Origin: Hyparrhenia diplandra
Taxonomy: Eukaryota; Streptophyta; Magnoliopsida; Poales; Poaceae
Reading direction: 5' to 3'
NCBI GenBank assembly: GCA_015847255.1
Contig: JADLZK010012217.1
Span: 1 to 64,000 of the forward strand
DNA: 64,000 bases
Shown: positions 34,606 to 45,665 of the stretch, piece by piece
How positions within the stretch are numbered: the stretch's first letter is position 1
How the letters are laid out: every line of letters begins with the position of its first letter
Notes under the pieces: generated by a model
Told to the model about the DNA's origin: nothing
What the model saw: only the letters and a program-made list of their open reading frames with translations
Databases searched by the model: none
Position numbers and translations under genes: made by a program

Positions 34606-37504
34606 CGTCATGTAACCCCCTGTTTTATAAAGAAAACAGAGAAGCAAGTATATGTAGGCCGGGGAAGTCCCAAAGCACATATACATACAAATTGAAATGA
34701 TATCATAGCACAAACCACGTTTATAACTTTATTACATCACATGAACATGTCGTCACATCATTGCCAGCGGCATTTATTACTGGCAGATACGTAGAAAAGC
34801 TAAAAACATCCTCCCACGGGGACACCGACTGGTGGTGCGCTCTCCTCGAAGTCTGGATATCTTGTGGTACTCCTCAAAGCCATCTCCATCTGGTACCCGA
34901 TCAGGGTCATCATTGGTGATACAACAAGTGTCAGCTCACCATGCTCAGCAAGTATAACTATGGGGATGCAAGGCTCAAAGGCTTGACATAGGTTAAAGCG
35001 GTCAGCATTTTAGTTGGTCATATTTTAATTATTACCTAAGTCACTAAATTAATGAGAGAACCCAAACCCAAGTGTTTAAGTAATTAAAAACATCAAGTTA
35101 CCAAGATCTCCCAAACCATCCACTTATCTGGCTATACATAAAGGGTCCAGGTCGCTCATAACCGAGCACGGGCGGTGATATATCGGTTTGATCAAACTCA
35201 CTAGCAGAGGTGTACACGTTCACCTTGAGCCGTGATTGCCCATTGCCGAGGTGGCCTTACCTCCTAACTCACTACCAAGGTAAGTCGGCGGGGATCACTC
35301 TGAAGCCTTTCACTAGTCTCTCTAACAAGCTAGTAGCGCTAGGTTTCAACGGCTAGGCGAATGGAGGCCCCCTTCAAGGCGGCACACGACGACAGAACCC
35401 GGCCACGGCTTGACAGGCAAGGAAGCCATTCTAGAACTGAGGTCCCCTTTTGCGCTGAATAAATTCAGTAACTACTAAACAATGTTAGAGAGTGCTAGTT
35501 ATACAACTAAGGTCGTGCCCACTTTGACACTCAAAGGCTACATACTTGTCTTCTTCTGGGTTGTCGCTTTAAGAGATAGTCCTTATGGAGAGCAACTGGA
35601 GTGTAAAAAGATGGCCATACTCCAGCCCCTGCTTGCCATGTTGCTAAAAAGTATCTTTTAATCATTGTTCCATATATCATTAGTCAAGTTACAATTAAGC
35701 ATTTGTTGAGCATAGCGAGACTTAACCTTCTATTATGCAAACCCCCCATAGGTATCAAGGATATATAAAGAATAAATCTAGGTGAGTCCTTAAGGCTTGC
35801 CAAAATTAGACACATGCAATATGAAATGAATGATTAAAGTTGCTGGGTAACAAAGGAAACCATAGGCTATACTTGCCTTGATCAAAAATATTTTGCTCCT
35901 CGTACTCCTCGTTCACGAACACCTCGTCCTCTATACGCACAATCATCACCAAACAGAATATCCATACAATCATCACATGCAAGAAAAGATATATCACTAT
36001 TAGAACAATACACCATTCAACATAAACATATAGAGAAACAATTATAAAATTAATCTACACGTTTCTATGAACACATGGGCGCAAGAATCACGCTAATCGG
36101 ACTTAAAATAAGAAAGTTATAATCAAAATCATTTCCAAGAGCATTTCTGCAATTAAATATAATTTACTAAAGGCCTATTAACAATTACCGAGAACTAGTA
36201 CGTAGATAAACTGGAAACAGAAAGGTTAGAACACAAAGAATAAGGCTCTGGATCACGTGCATAAAAACTGGAAACACCAGGGCTTAAACTGTTAAAAACA
36301 GGGCTTAAAACTAATAAATTTGAACTGGTTCAGATTGTGCGGTGAAAACAGGAAAAGACAGGGGCCTATGCGCAAGATGTGCGGCTGCTGTCGGCTGCGG
36401 GCGGGCGCGCTGGCGTCAGCGCTGACGTCAGAGAACACGCGGCGCGAAGCTGTTGGGCGGGGCTGCTGGCGTGGTGGACTCGGTCCATAGACCGAGCGCG
36501 CGGGGTTGGCCACGCGGTCCACCGTGGACCGGTGCTAGTCTGTGCGGCGGTGCTCCATGGGAGCCGGCCGGAGTTCGCCGGCGACTCGCCGGAACGGCGT
36601 TCCCGGCCATGGTTGGCTATGCGGGTGACACCAGGGTGTCGCTTGGGTGACGGCGGACGCGACTGCGGGCACGGAAATCGGCGGCGGCTCACCACAGTGA
36701 GGACGACGGCGGCGGCGATCTGCAAAGATAGGAAAAACTCCGGTGAGCTTGTACACGTGCAGAGAGAAAGAAGGAAGGGCGAGGTTTCTCCGTTCGGGTG
36801 CGGTTCGACCTTCGGGTGCTCCACGACGCAGCTACGGCAGCGGACGGCGGCCGGTGATGGCAGTTAGGTGACGGCGGCGGTTTTGGTCGCCGAAGCGAAA
36901 GGATGGGGAAGGAAGGGCTACGGCTCGGTTTTATAGGGCCGGGGAGAGGCGGTGGGCGTCCGTGAGTGCTCCACCAGGGATGGGAAGGCGGCTGGGTGGC
37001 CATCAATGCCACCCGCGCGGCGGTTTCCGGTGGCGAAGCGGCGGCGGCGCCCGACTCGACTGGAGGTAGGGGAAGGGTCCGCGCGGGCCTTGCTGTGCGA
37101 GTGGGCCGGCCCAATTGCGGTGCCACTCGGGCTGGCTGGGCAGGCCTGGTGGGCTGTTGCGCTGAGAAAAAGAAAAAGAAGGGAGCTGGGCTGGCTTCGG
37201 TTGCGGGCCAAAAGAGAGAGAAGGGAAAATAGAAAGAAAAGAATAGCCTTTTCTATTTCTGATTTTGTAAAGCTTGTCCAAATTCAAATTGGATTTGAAT
37301 TCAAACCAAACAACACTATTCCTGCACTCAAACAAAAATTGTGCTCCAGCATGAATGCAACAAAAATTGTTTCTAAGCCTTATGATTAATTTTAATATTC
37401 AGAAAAATTATTATTTGACCTAGATAAATCATGATAAATAAATAAAAGGAAATCAAGTTTAATTACTAATATTCCGAAAGTGATTTTTAGGGTGTTACAC
37501 GTCA
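34606..37504. mobile_element. Solo LTR (gypsy-like), 2,889 bp
   Basis: The element spans 34,611-37,499, begins TGTAACCCCCTG and ends GGGTGTTACA, the TG...CA termini with short inverted repeats of an LTR. Perfect 5-bp CGTCA duplications flank it (34,606-34,610 and 37,500-37,504). Copy 2 of the segmental duplication has the unoccupied site. No gag-pol, primer-binding site or second LTR is inside, so it is a solo LTR left by unequal recombination. Its length and TGTAAC termini resemble large-LTR gypsy families of grasses; that family assignment is inference. GC-rich open frames at 36.3-37.2 kb are part of the LTR and are not genes. Confidence 0.87.
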
Positions 37505-37596
37505 TCACCATAATCATCATTTTTTTAGAATAGTATTGTCATCATCATAATCATCATTTTCTTTAGACTAGTATTGCATATCATTGCATTAAGTGG

Positions 37597-37745
37597 CTCT
37601 CCTCTAAACTTGAGCTCTAAAAACTTTAGAGCACTTTAGCACATTTTGAGGCCAAAATCTCTAATATGAGGTAGGCTAAAGTATTTAGACCTAAATTTAG
37701 ACTACCTGTTTGGAGCTTTAGCTCTAAAGTTTAGAGGAGAGGATC
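37597..37745. repeat. Tourist-like hairpin repeat in copy 1
   Basis: CTCTCCTCTAAACTTGAGCT near the left pairs with AGTTTAGAGGAGAG on the right. The corresponding place in copy 2 (45,831-45,891) holds a shorter palindrome beginning GGTTGTTTGGATCC and ending GGATCTAAACAGGCC. Confidence 0.6.
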
Positions 37746-39381
37746 CAACAGACCCTAAGAAATCATCATCACCATTATCTACATGGACATATTAGTTACT
37801 ACAAGAAAATATTACATTACTAATAAACCATAAACCATAAAAACAAAGTAGTTTAGTAAGTTGTACTTTGCAAAGTTCTGTGAGGAGAGGAGCCTCATTG
37901 TGTGTGTCCTGCCTCACCATCATCATCACCATTTGAAGAGGAAAAAAAGTAAAACGTGGACATATTAGTTACTCCAAGAAAAGGTTACATCACTAATCAC
38001 TAATAAACCATAAAAACAAAGTTAATTAGTAAGTAAAGTACTTTGATTCTTATTGTGCCCCTGCATCATTGTCGTATAGTGCCTTTAAATTCCAGACATC
38101 CTTAAAATTCCAAACATAATTTCTATTATTGTTTCCTTCATTGTGTCTGTTGTGACGGGCTTTGAGCTCATTCCATCGAGGTGGAAAAAATAAAATACAA
38201 TTTCATCATTAATTTAGCTACTCCTAAAAAGATAATATTAATACTAAGGCATTAGACCAATAGAAGAACAAGGTAAGCAATTAATTTAAAATTTAAGCAA
38301 GTTGAAGTAAATATCATTTTAATATTAATAATCCATTAAAACATGCAAACAATTGGCAAGATAAGCAATTAACTAAAAAATAAGTGTCTTGGCGATTAGG
38401 TTCTTACCTAACAAGGTCTGGAGACAATACATTGCTCACATATTCAATGTCCAATGAGTAGAATGCTTCAAGTAATGTCTTTTTATTTCTTGTTACCATT
38501 CTTCTAATCAATTTTTGTATTGCTTATTCTTACGCTTTCAAATGCTTAGCCAAATGATACATCTTTAATATATTCTCCAACATTGTTATTTCTTGTTTAG
38601 TCATATCAGAGAAGTAAGCATCTATTATTTTCAATTTCTTCAAATCTTGGTATCGAGAAATAATTGTTTAATGGTAGGGTACGCCATCCCCTGTTATGGA
38701 ACCAAATGTATAAACTAAAATGAACTCCAAACCAAAACCAAAAGGGCACCAACGTTGTACCTGGCCAGCTCGTTCTTCATCTGGATTGGCTTATGTTTCT
38801 AGAACTGAACTCGCATATGCTTAGAACCCCATAATCCGCTTGCTTAAGGGATCATTGCCGTATTGTCGGGCACGCACCATTGCGTCGTTCAATCTGAGGA
38901 AGAGGATCTCGCCACCGATTCATTCCATGGTCAGAGCTCAACCATTGATGCTCCACTGGCCCGCTGCTGCCGCGAGTGACGAGTGCGGATATCGTATCGC
39001 AACATCGCCGAGGCATACGAGCTTTGTCATCGCTCCATCTCCGTAGTTCGCACCACAACTACCATGTATCGCTCAGACGGCTAGATCTGAGAAGGAGGAG
39101 CGCCTGCCGTGCCGACACCCCTATTCATCGACGCGAGCATGCCGGCCATCACCCCTTCACCAGGATCATCAGTGTGCTCTGTCACGCCACCACGTCATTG
39201 TCGCCAGAGGTTCCGAGGCAGAACCCAATCGAAGTGCCTGGCATGGACTGTCTGTCGTTCGAGGTGCCGGAGATGAACCACACGCCAGACACAAGCAGCC
39301 AAAGTTTGAGGCCCATCGAGCATGGACGTGGCGATGCTGGGGCCATGAGGCCTGAACTCCTAGGCCTGTGGATGTCATTGT

Positions 39382-40869
39382 TGATTTTGCCATGGGGCCA
39401 TGATGGCAGATGTGTACAAATTGATTTTGTCATCTTCGTTTCTAGAATTCCCGTGTTTTTTTTTCAATTTTCTTTGGGGCAATTCCCCTGGTGCCACTAA
39501 AAAACATGTCAAGTCCTTGTATGCCATCCTGTGTGTATGACATGTGGGTCCGACTGTGCCTATGACATGTGGGCCCTGTGGCATACAAGGTTTTGAGATG
39601 TTCCAAGATGATACTTATATTAAAGCACAAATACAAAAGGAATGTAAAGATACAAGAACTTTATCGGCATCCCGAAGACTGCTCTAGAACCCCGAGGCAA
39701 AGCTCGGATCGACTCTAACTCCTAAGCCTATCTAAACTACTCACTAAAGGAAGGCGGAATGCTTTGCTCCTCAAGTCTGTGTGTTTACTGTGGAGTTCCC
39801 TAACCTATTTATAGCTGCAGGTGGAGTAACTATCAAGGCGTGATGTGCTACAACATGTTGTGCTCTGGTTTCATTTAGATCAACAGCGAGATTGCCATGG
39901 GGGCTCCCAATATGATATCAACATCCTGATCTGGAAGGTTAGCATTTAGCGAATAAAGCACTAATGTCCGATATGTGAATAATCTAGTTGACAGTATAGA
40001 TGCTCACATCAGTTTGTCTAAATTTCAGCAAAAAAGGAACTGAAACAGCAACAACTGAAACAAAGATCTCTTGGATGTAAAATCCGGTTGTTTTTTTGTT
40101 CCAAAATAACCAGACAGCTGTGTTGACTTTTTCTGGTTGTTTTGTGGCCTAGGAATAACCGGTTGTTTCAAGGAAACAGAACAACCAGATAGGCTTGCTT
40201 GTTTTTTTCTGGATGTTTTGTGTCGTTGGAATAGCCGGTTGACTAGATCACACGGCATAACCGGATGTTGTATAGACACTTCCTTTTTTTTTTCCTTGGC
40301 TGTTTCTTCCCCACACCCGCCCGCAACAGCTCGTCCGCTCTTCATCTTCGCCGCCATTGCTCCATGCAGGTGCCTCATTGGCCCCCTTTGAGCGCCGCCG
40401 CTGCTGTCTACAGGTTCGGCGAGGCCGTACCCGGCTCCCCCTACCACCGGTGACAACGGTGACAACTTCATCTACGGAGAAGACGACTGAAGAGAGAATG
40501 ACACGTAGGACCCGCCTATCATTCTCTACGAGGATGAGTTTAGGTAACCTATTTTAGGTAGTACTGCTGGAGTCGGGAGCGAAATTTGAGTAGTAGAAAA
40601 ATAGGTGGCTACCAAAACGGATAAACAGATATTTAGGTAGTCTGATTTATAGGTAGTACTGCTAGAGATGCTCTTAGGAGGATGACGAACGGCTCTAGGA
40701 AGAAGAAATCGTCAAGGCTCCGATCGCGAGTTAACAGTTTCAGGCGCCCATAATCTAGCATCTCTATGTATTGACAGGTTATGTGTATATTTTGTTTTGT
40801 TTGATACATGCAGGATAAGCAGGAACGAATCATCACTGGATGGCAGAGGAGCAGCACTGAAACCGGCGG
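39382..40869. other. Intergenic DNA
   Basis: No gene is recognised. 40,090-40,280 repeats AACCGGTTGTTT/ATAACCGGATGTT-like motifs several times at irregular 40-60-bp spacing, a possible subterminal repeat of an unknown element. 39.6-39.9 kb has LTR-like wording but no defined ends. Confidence 0.35.
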
Positions 40870-43344
40870 CTATCTGGAGCGGCATCTGTCACGATCGGTA
40901 GGCACGATGGTGCCGTTGCCAGGGAAGAAGAGGCGCAGGCGGCACGAGATGCGCGTCCAATACCGGAGCCTGACGAAGACGCCCACCTTCCACCGAGTGC
41001 GCGCCTTGCCTAACAGGTCGAATGGCACCACGCCAGCCTTGAGCGCCGCATCCATAGCCTGCATCCCTCAGCGTCCAGCGTCCGCCTCGCCGACACGACG
41101 TTGTACTGCAGCGGCAGGGAGCTCTCCCGCGCCACCACGAAGGGTTCCGCACGCAGGAGGGCGACATCGACGCCGTTGAATCCCAGGGCGAGATCAACGC
41201 GGGAGAAGGTGGCGTCCGCCTTGGAGTTGTTGTTCTCGGCCCGGATGGTGATGGACATCTGCAGGGACTGGATTGTGCCGCCCTGGTCGTACTGCAGCAA
41301 CCCCAGCCGCGCGTCGGAGACTGCCAGGTACGGCATCTTGGGCTTGAAGAGCATGTACACGGCGAACACCGCCGCGCCGGCCACGATCACGGCGATGGCC
41401 AGCACGGTGCACAGGATCACCGTCGCCCACTCCCACCACCTGGAGCTCCTACGCTCTCGTGATCCGCCCCAGACCACCCAGGTCCGTGCCTCCCCACCGG
41501 TGGGGGTGGTTTCTGCCTCGTCGCGGCCTGTTCTTCCTCCTGCTCCTGCTTGACGTCGTCGGCCTCCGGCGGCGGCGGCTTGCTGGGATCCTTTTCGAAC
41601 TCGTCGGCCTGCCCCGCGTACCTGCGCATGCGCTGCGTGGCGAAGTGCCCGCCGCGCTGGCGGTCGTGCGACACCTTGTACGACAGCAGGGTGGCGAAGA
41701 GCGCTGCCCAGGTCTTGAGGCTGAGGAGGTGCTGCAGCTCCTCCCACAGCCTGCGGATCATGCGGTTGGGCGGCTTAGCCTCGAGGACCTTGTGGTGCTC
41801 CCCGAGCATTCTGTGGGCGCTGTCGAAGTTGCCCGTTGCAATCGCCTCGTCTACCTTGTCGACGTATCTAATACGCTCCAGCTCCTGCTCCACCTCCGCG
41901 TTCATTGCGCCCGGGCTGGCTGATCTGGCGCGGCGCATAAAGCACCTCATCCGGTGATCACGAGGGCAGTAGAAAGTTTCTCCTTGGACTCTGCAAGGCA
42001 CGAGAAATGTGTTCAAGTATTAATATATGATTCATTCATTGTTAATTAGAGCGATGCATATAAACGAGCTAGCGTCATCGGTCAAAAGTTGCATTGGACT
42101 TGTGCACCTGTACGAGCATCGGGCGAGCAAGACAGCCACGCGGTGCTCATTGTGGACGGCAGGGAGGAGGACGCGGACGAGGACCTTCCGAGCTTCGCCG
42201 CTGAAGAGATCGCCAAAGCTGACGGTGACCAAGCCGGCGGCGCTGTCGCCCACCTTCGGGTAGCTCCCGGCGTACACCTCCTTCGCCTCTATCGTGGAGT
42301 GGCCTGGCTGCTGCCACACGGTAAGATCGAGGTCCTGGACCACCACGCTGAGGAGGCCACCAAGGATCTCCGCGAACCGCACGGTAAAGCTCTTGTCGTC
42401 GCTAACGTAATGGAACGTTCCCCCCTGGCTCTTGCTCGCGATCGACTCCAGCACCTACACAGGGCCGTTCAAACCAACAATATAATGTACGTACGTCATT
42501 ATATATACACTGGTATTGGTATGGTATTACTACTGCGCATCCATGCACATCAACTAATCATCATCAGTACGTAAACATATATACAATGGATGTGTGTGGA
42601 CGGATCGAGCGAGCTAGCGGGAGATCGAAGAGAGGATGCATGTACGTGCCTTGGCGTCGTGGTCTTCACCAAAACCAAAGGTGTAGACCGCCACATGGCC
42701 GACGTCTACACCCGTAGCACCGCCATCAGGCGGTGGCTTTGGGTACTCGACTCCATCGGACATGAACACGATGCTGGAGACTCGCCCGCCGCCCCTGTGC
42801 CTGCGCTCGGCGAGGACCCTGAGGCCGGTCAGGAGGCCGTCCCTCATGTTGGTGTAGCCGCCAGCTTTCAGGCCTTTCTCGACGATGTCATCCTTGAGCT
42901 CTTCCTTGGCGGCTTCGGACATGACGCGCAGCCGGCACCGCTTTTCGGCTTTGGTAGAGAAGGAGACGATGGAGAGGCGGTCCATGGGGCCGAGCTTACC
43001 GATCACGAAATTCATGGCCCTCTTCAGCTTGTTGAGCTTGTCGCCTTCCATGCTTCCGCTGACGTCCAGGACAGCCACGAGGTCCAGCCCCGAGCGCTCA
43101 CTAGCGGAGGACGTGTCCACGACCTCCACCAGCACCTCCTGCCAGTTCGCCTCCAGTGGCGCCTTGTCGTTGCAGTGCGCCACCAGCCGCACCCGGTCGC
43201 CCGGGGGCACTGCCTTTGGGCCCTGCAACCATGCATCAGGTAAACATATATTATTGGAAATGATGTTCAGGAAACATAGAAGAACTGAATGGAACGGGGA
43301 CGATCGAGACCTGCAGCCGGCGCCTCATCATCGCTGAAGGACAT
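40870..43344 (-). CDS. VWA domain - transmembrane - LEA_2/NDR1-HIN1-like fusion protein (two frame breaks)
   Basis: Exons on the minus strand: 43,344-43,311 (MSFSDDEAPAA), 43,209-42,650, 42,454-42,108 and 41,990-40,870. The first part is a von Willebrand A domain with an intact MIDAS site (LDVSGSM, Asp60/Ser62/Ser64; then GYTNMRDGL and FMSDGVE) and the beta-sandwich region usual in plant VWA proteins. After a charged, proline-rich linker come one membrane helix (WATVILCTVLAIAVIVAGAA) and an LEA_2 domain ending PFDLLGKARTRWKVGVF and SCRLRLFFPGNGT. One base is missing near 41,491-41,510 and one near 41,065; allowing both gives exactly 688 codons. Intron 2 needs a GC donor (AAG|GCACGT), which alone keeps the phase. 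Role unknown: VWA domains bind proteins through a metal ion, and NDR1/HIN1 proteins sit in the plasma membrane in defence and stress responses. Confidence 0.75.
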
Positions 43345-44298
43345 TATTACCAATCCCGACTGGCCGGGCGCTTGCTTGCTACCGCCTTAACTGATATGAT
43401 GATAATAAGTACTAGGAGGTTCATAACAAGTTATTTATTACTCGTACTCCATATACGCACGTACTCTTATATAGAAGCTAAGATCAATGAAGTGGCAACC
43501 ATGCATGGGAATGGAATACATGGTGTTTCATTCGGGAAGGGTTTGGTATGTTCTTTGCTCTCCCTCGCAGCTTCCTTTCGGCCAAGCAAAGGATGAAACA
43601 TGTACGTCAGAGCCTGAGCATACTGGCTGTGTCACACAGGATTCTCATCGGAGTTCATTGACACTGACGAAAGCATCACATAAAGGTATGGAGTACTACT
43701 ACATAAAAAAACTATACTTAATTGTACGTCCACTTCAGCAACACTTGCTTCGTTTTTCAGCGCGTGTGTGCGTGTGCGTGCGTGCGTGTGTGTGTGTGTC
43801 ATCCCCCGGCTTTTCGGACCATATCCTTTTAAAGAGGACAGAGGGACCTTAGACACACACTTTTTGTACCACATCCTCGCTTCATTTCAAAGAAGAGTCC
43901 AGAGGAACCTTAGACAAGGTGCGCTTTGGGTCTTATATGACTAGTGATTTTGCCTTTTTTATTTGATTTAGTTCTAAAAAATTCAAATGAGATTGTTTCG
44001 GTCATGTTTGGACTCAATGATGTTGACAATCTATTATCTTGGGGCAATCCCAGTGTAATTTTTTTACCTTTTTATTTCCAACAGTGTCATATCGTCTAGA
44101 GTGAGTGTACGTTTTGAGGCGTGAATAATGAAACAGAAGGCTCCAATACATAGTGTCCTTTGGTTGTTTCCATGATTGCCACATCATATATGGTGCTTCA
44201 AGCTGATGAATGAAACAATCCCCCCATGCTTGTTGGATTATTGACTAACCAAGACATGTTGTTTGTGTGTGCTGATGCAACATGCCTGAACTCCTACT
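43345..44298. other. 5' flank of the VWA-LEA_2 gene
   Basis: Contains the promoter, a GT-rich microsatellite near 43,760-43,800 (GTGTGTGCGTGTGCGTGC) and no other gene. Confidence 0.5.
43466..43475 (-). promoter_or_regulatory. TATA box of the VWA-LEA_2 gene
   Basis: On the minus strand CTATATAAGA lies about 125 bp upstream of the proposed ATG at 43,344. This position supports the short first exon. Confidence 0.55.
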
Positions 44299-44785
44299 GC
44301 ATCGTCAAGTTTGGACGTTTAGCATAGGACAAGACGTGTAGTATATATATACCGCCGCGGTATAATGCCGATCTGTCAGGAATGTATTGCTAATCTTATT
44401 CACAAAAAGGATATTGCTAATTTATTTTTCCAAGCTGTATATATATTGTCGCCGCATCGAATAGCAAAGAGTGATACTCGGTGATCCGCGCAATCCGGCT
44501 TCGAACTGGAACGAATCATCAATCAAACATAACATTCAATTCAACGACCCAGCAATGCTTCACGTTCGTGATATCATAATCTTATCCACACACACACTGA
44601 CACACATGCACGATGACACGGAGGAGTACTCGACGAACGCCGAGCACACGGCAGCAGGTCCACAGACTCGATCATCGGGCCCTAAGGCTTCGGCCCAAGC
44701 CCTGTAGCTCCGCAATCTGCTCTTCTCTTTCACCTGGGCTTCAGCCACATGTTCTAATGGACGTTTCCTTTCCTTTTTTGCACAG

Positions 44786-44925
44786 GGATGCTGAAGCAGA
44801 CGCTGCGGGCCTGCTGCGGTGCGCCGGGTGTAGGCGAGTACAACTTCAACCTGACGTCCAGGTGCGGCGAGCCAGGCGCGTATGCGTGCCCGGACCCCTC
44901 CAACCACTGGAGCTGGGACGGCATC
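44786..44925 (+). pseudogene. GDSL last-exon fragment (B')
   Basis: A copy of the start of gene B's last exon, preceded by the same acceptor TTTTTTGCACAG. It reads MLKQTLRACCGAPG ... NHWSWDGI and then jumps into the 3' flank (GGCCGGCCAATATAGAGATT). Relative to gene B about 135 bp are deleted, from just after the GGCATC/GGAATC codons to GGCCGGCCA. This removes the catalytic histidine of block V, the C-terminus and the stop codon. The other exons are absent, since the duplication begins inside the last intron. It cannot make an enzyme. Confidence 0.92.
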
Positions 44926-45400
44926 TGGCCGGCCAATATAGAGATTAATTTGTCTCTGCGCACAGGACACCGGGGCGGGGACACCACGATCGACCTGCAT
45001 ATTGATTGGTTGCTGTAGAGAGAACGAAAAATGATCGAAACAGGGGGAGGACAATAAGGCCGGCGCTCTGTTCAGATTAGGTGGTTGTTCAGATTAATTG
45101 GTCTACATACACATAGGTTGTGTTGTTTCTGTTATTTTGTTTTAGGGATACATCGCGATGCTCGTTAGTACTTGTTTGTTGATACTACTGCACTAGCATA
45201 GTTGTAATGCTTCTCATAATTAAGATATGATATGCATAAGTTACCCTCATAACATCAATCAAGCAAGATGCATCAGAATACTGTGAGTCTTAGCAATGTC
45301 GCAACAAAGCACGCCACAACTGAAAGTTAATAAAAGGTGTTGCCTCATAGATACTAAATCAAATTCTCTAAATGTTAATAAGGCATAACAGTAAATTATA

Positions 45401-45665
45401 CTCCCTTCATCCTAAATTGTAAGTCATTATAAGAATCTTAGAAAGTTAAAACATCTTAAGTTTGACCAAATTTATATGATAAGATAATAACATTTACAAT
45501 GTCAACTAAGTATCATTTGATTCTTCGTTAATTATATTTTCATAGTATACCTATTAGATGTTACAAATCTTTGTAATTTTTTTTTTATAATCTTGGTCAA
45601 ACTAGCTTAAAATGCTTTGATTCTCCAAGATTTTTGGAATGGCTTACAGTTTAGAATGGAGGAAG
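45401..45665. mobile_element. Stowaway-like MITE in duplication copy 2
   Basis: 265 bp from CTCCCTTCATCCTAAATTGT to the inverse-like CAGTTTAGAATGGAGGAAG, with TA on both sides (45,399-45,400 and 45,666-45,667). It is a different family from the MITE inserted within tens of bases of the same place in copy 1. Confidence 0.87.

Larger units (their letters stand above)
33020..39381. repeat. Segmental duplication, copy 1
   Basis: From GCATCGTCAAGTTGGGACG to GATGTCATTGT this region aligns collinearly with 44,299-47,531. It contains the end of the last intron, the last exon and 3' flank of gene B, then AT-rich DNA. Without the solo LTR it is about 3.47 kb, against 3.23 kb for copy 2. Shared landmarks: GGATGCTGAAGCAGACGC (33,516/44,786), GAGGTGATGCAGAATACxGTGAGTC-like flank near 34,140/45,270, ACGTGGACATATTAGTTACT (37,956/46,124) and GATGCTCCACTG (38,948/47,099). 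Confidence 0.9.

Noticed and set aside
36366..37232. Several overlapping open frames of 60-160 codons on both strands
   Set aside because: They lie inside the solo LTR defined by its termini and target duplication.
42590..43243. 217-codon plus-strand open frame
   Set aside because: It is antisense to the VWA exon, whose sense strand has clear domain motifs.
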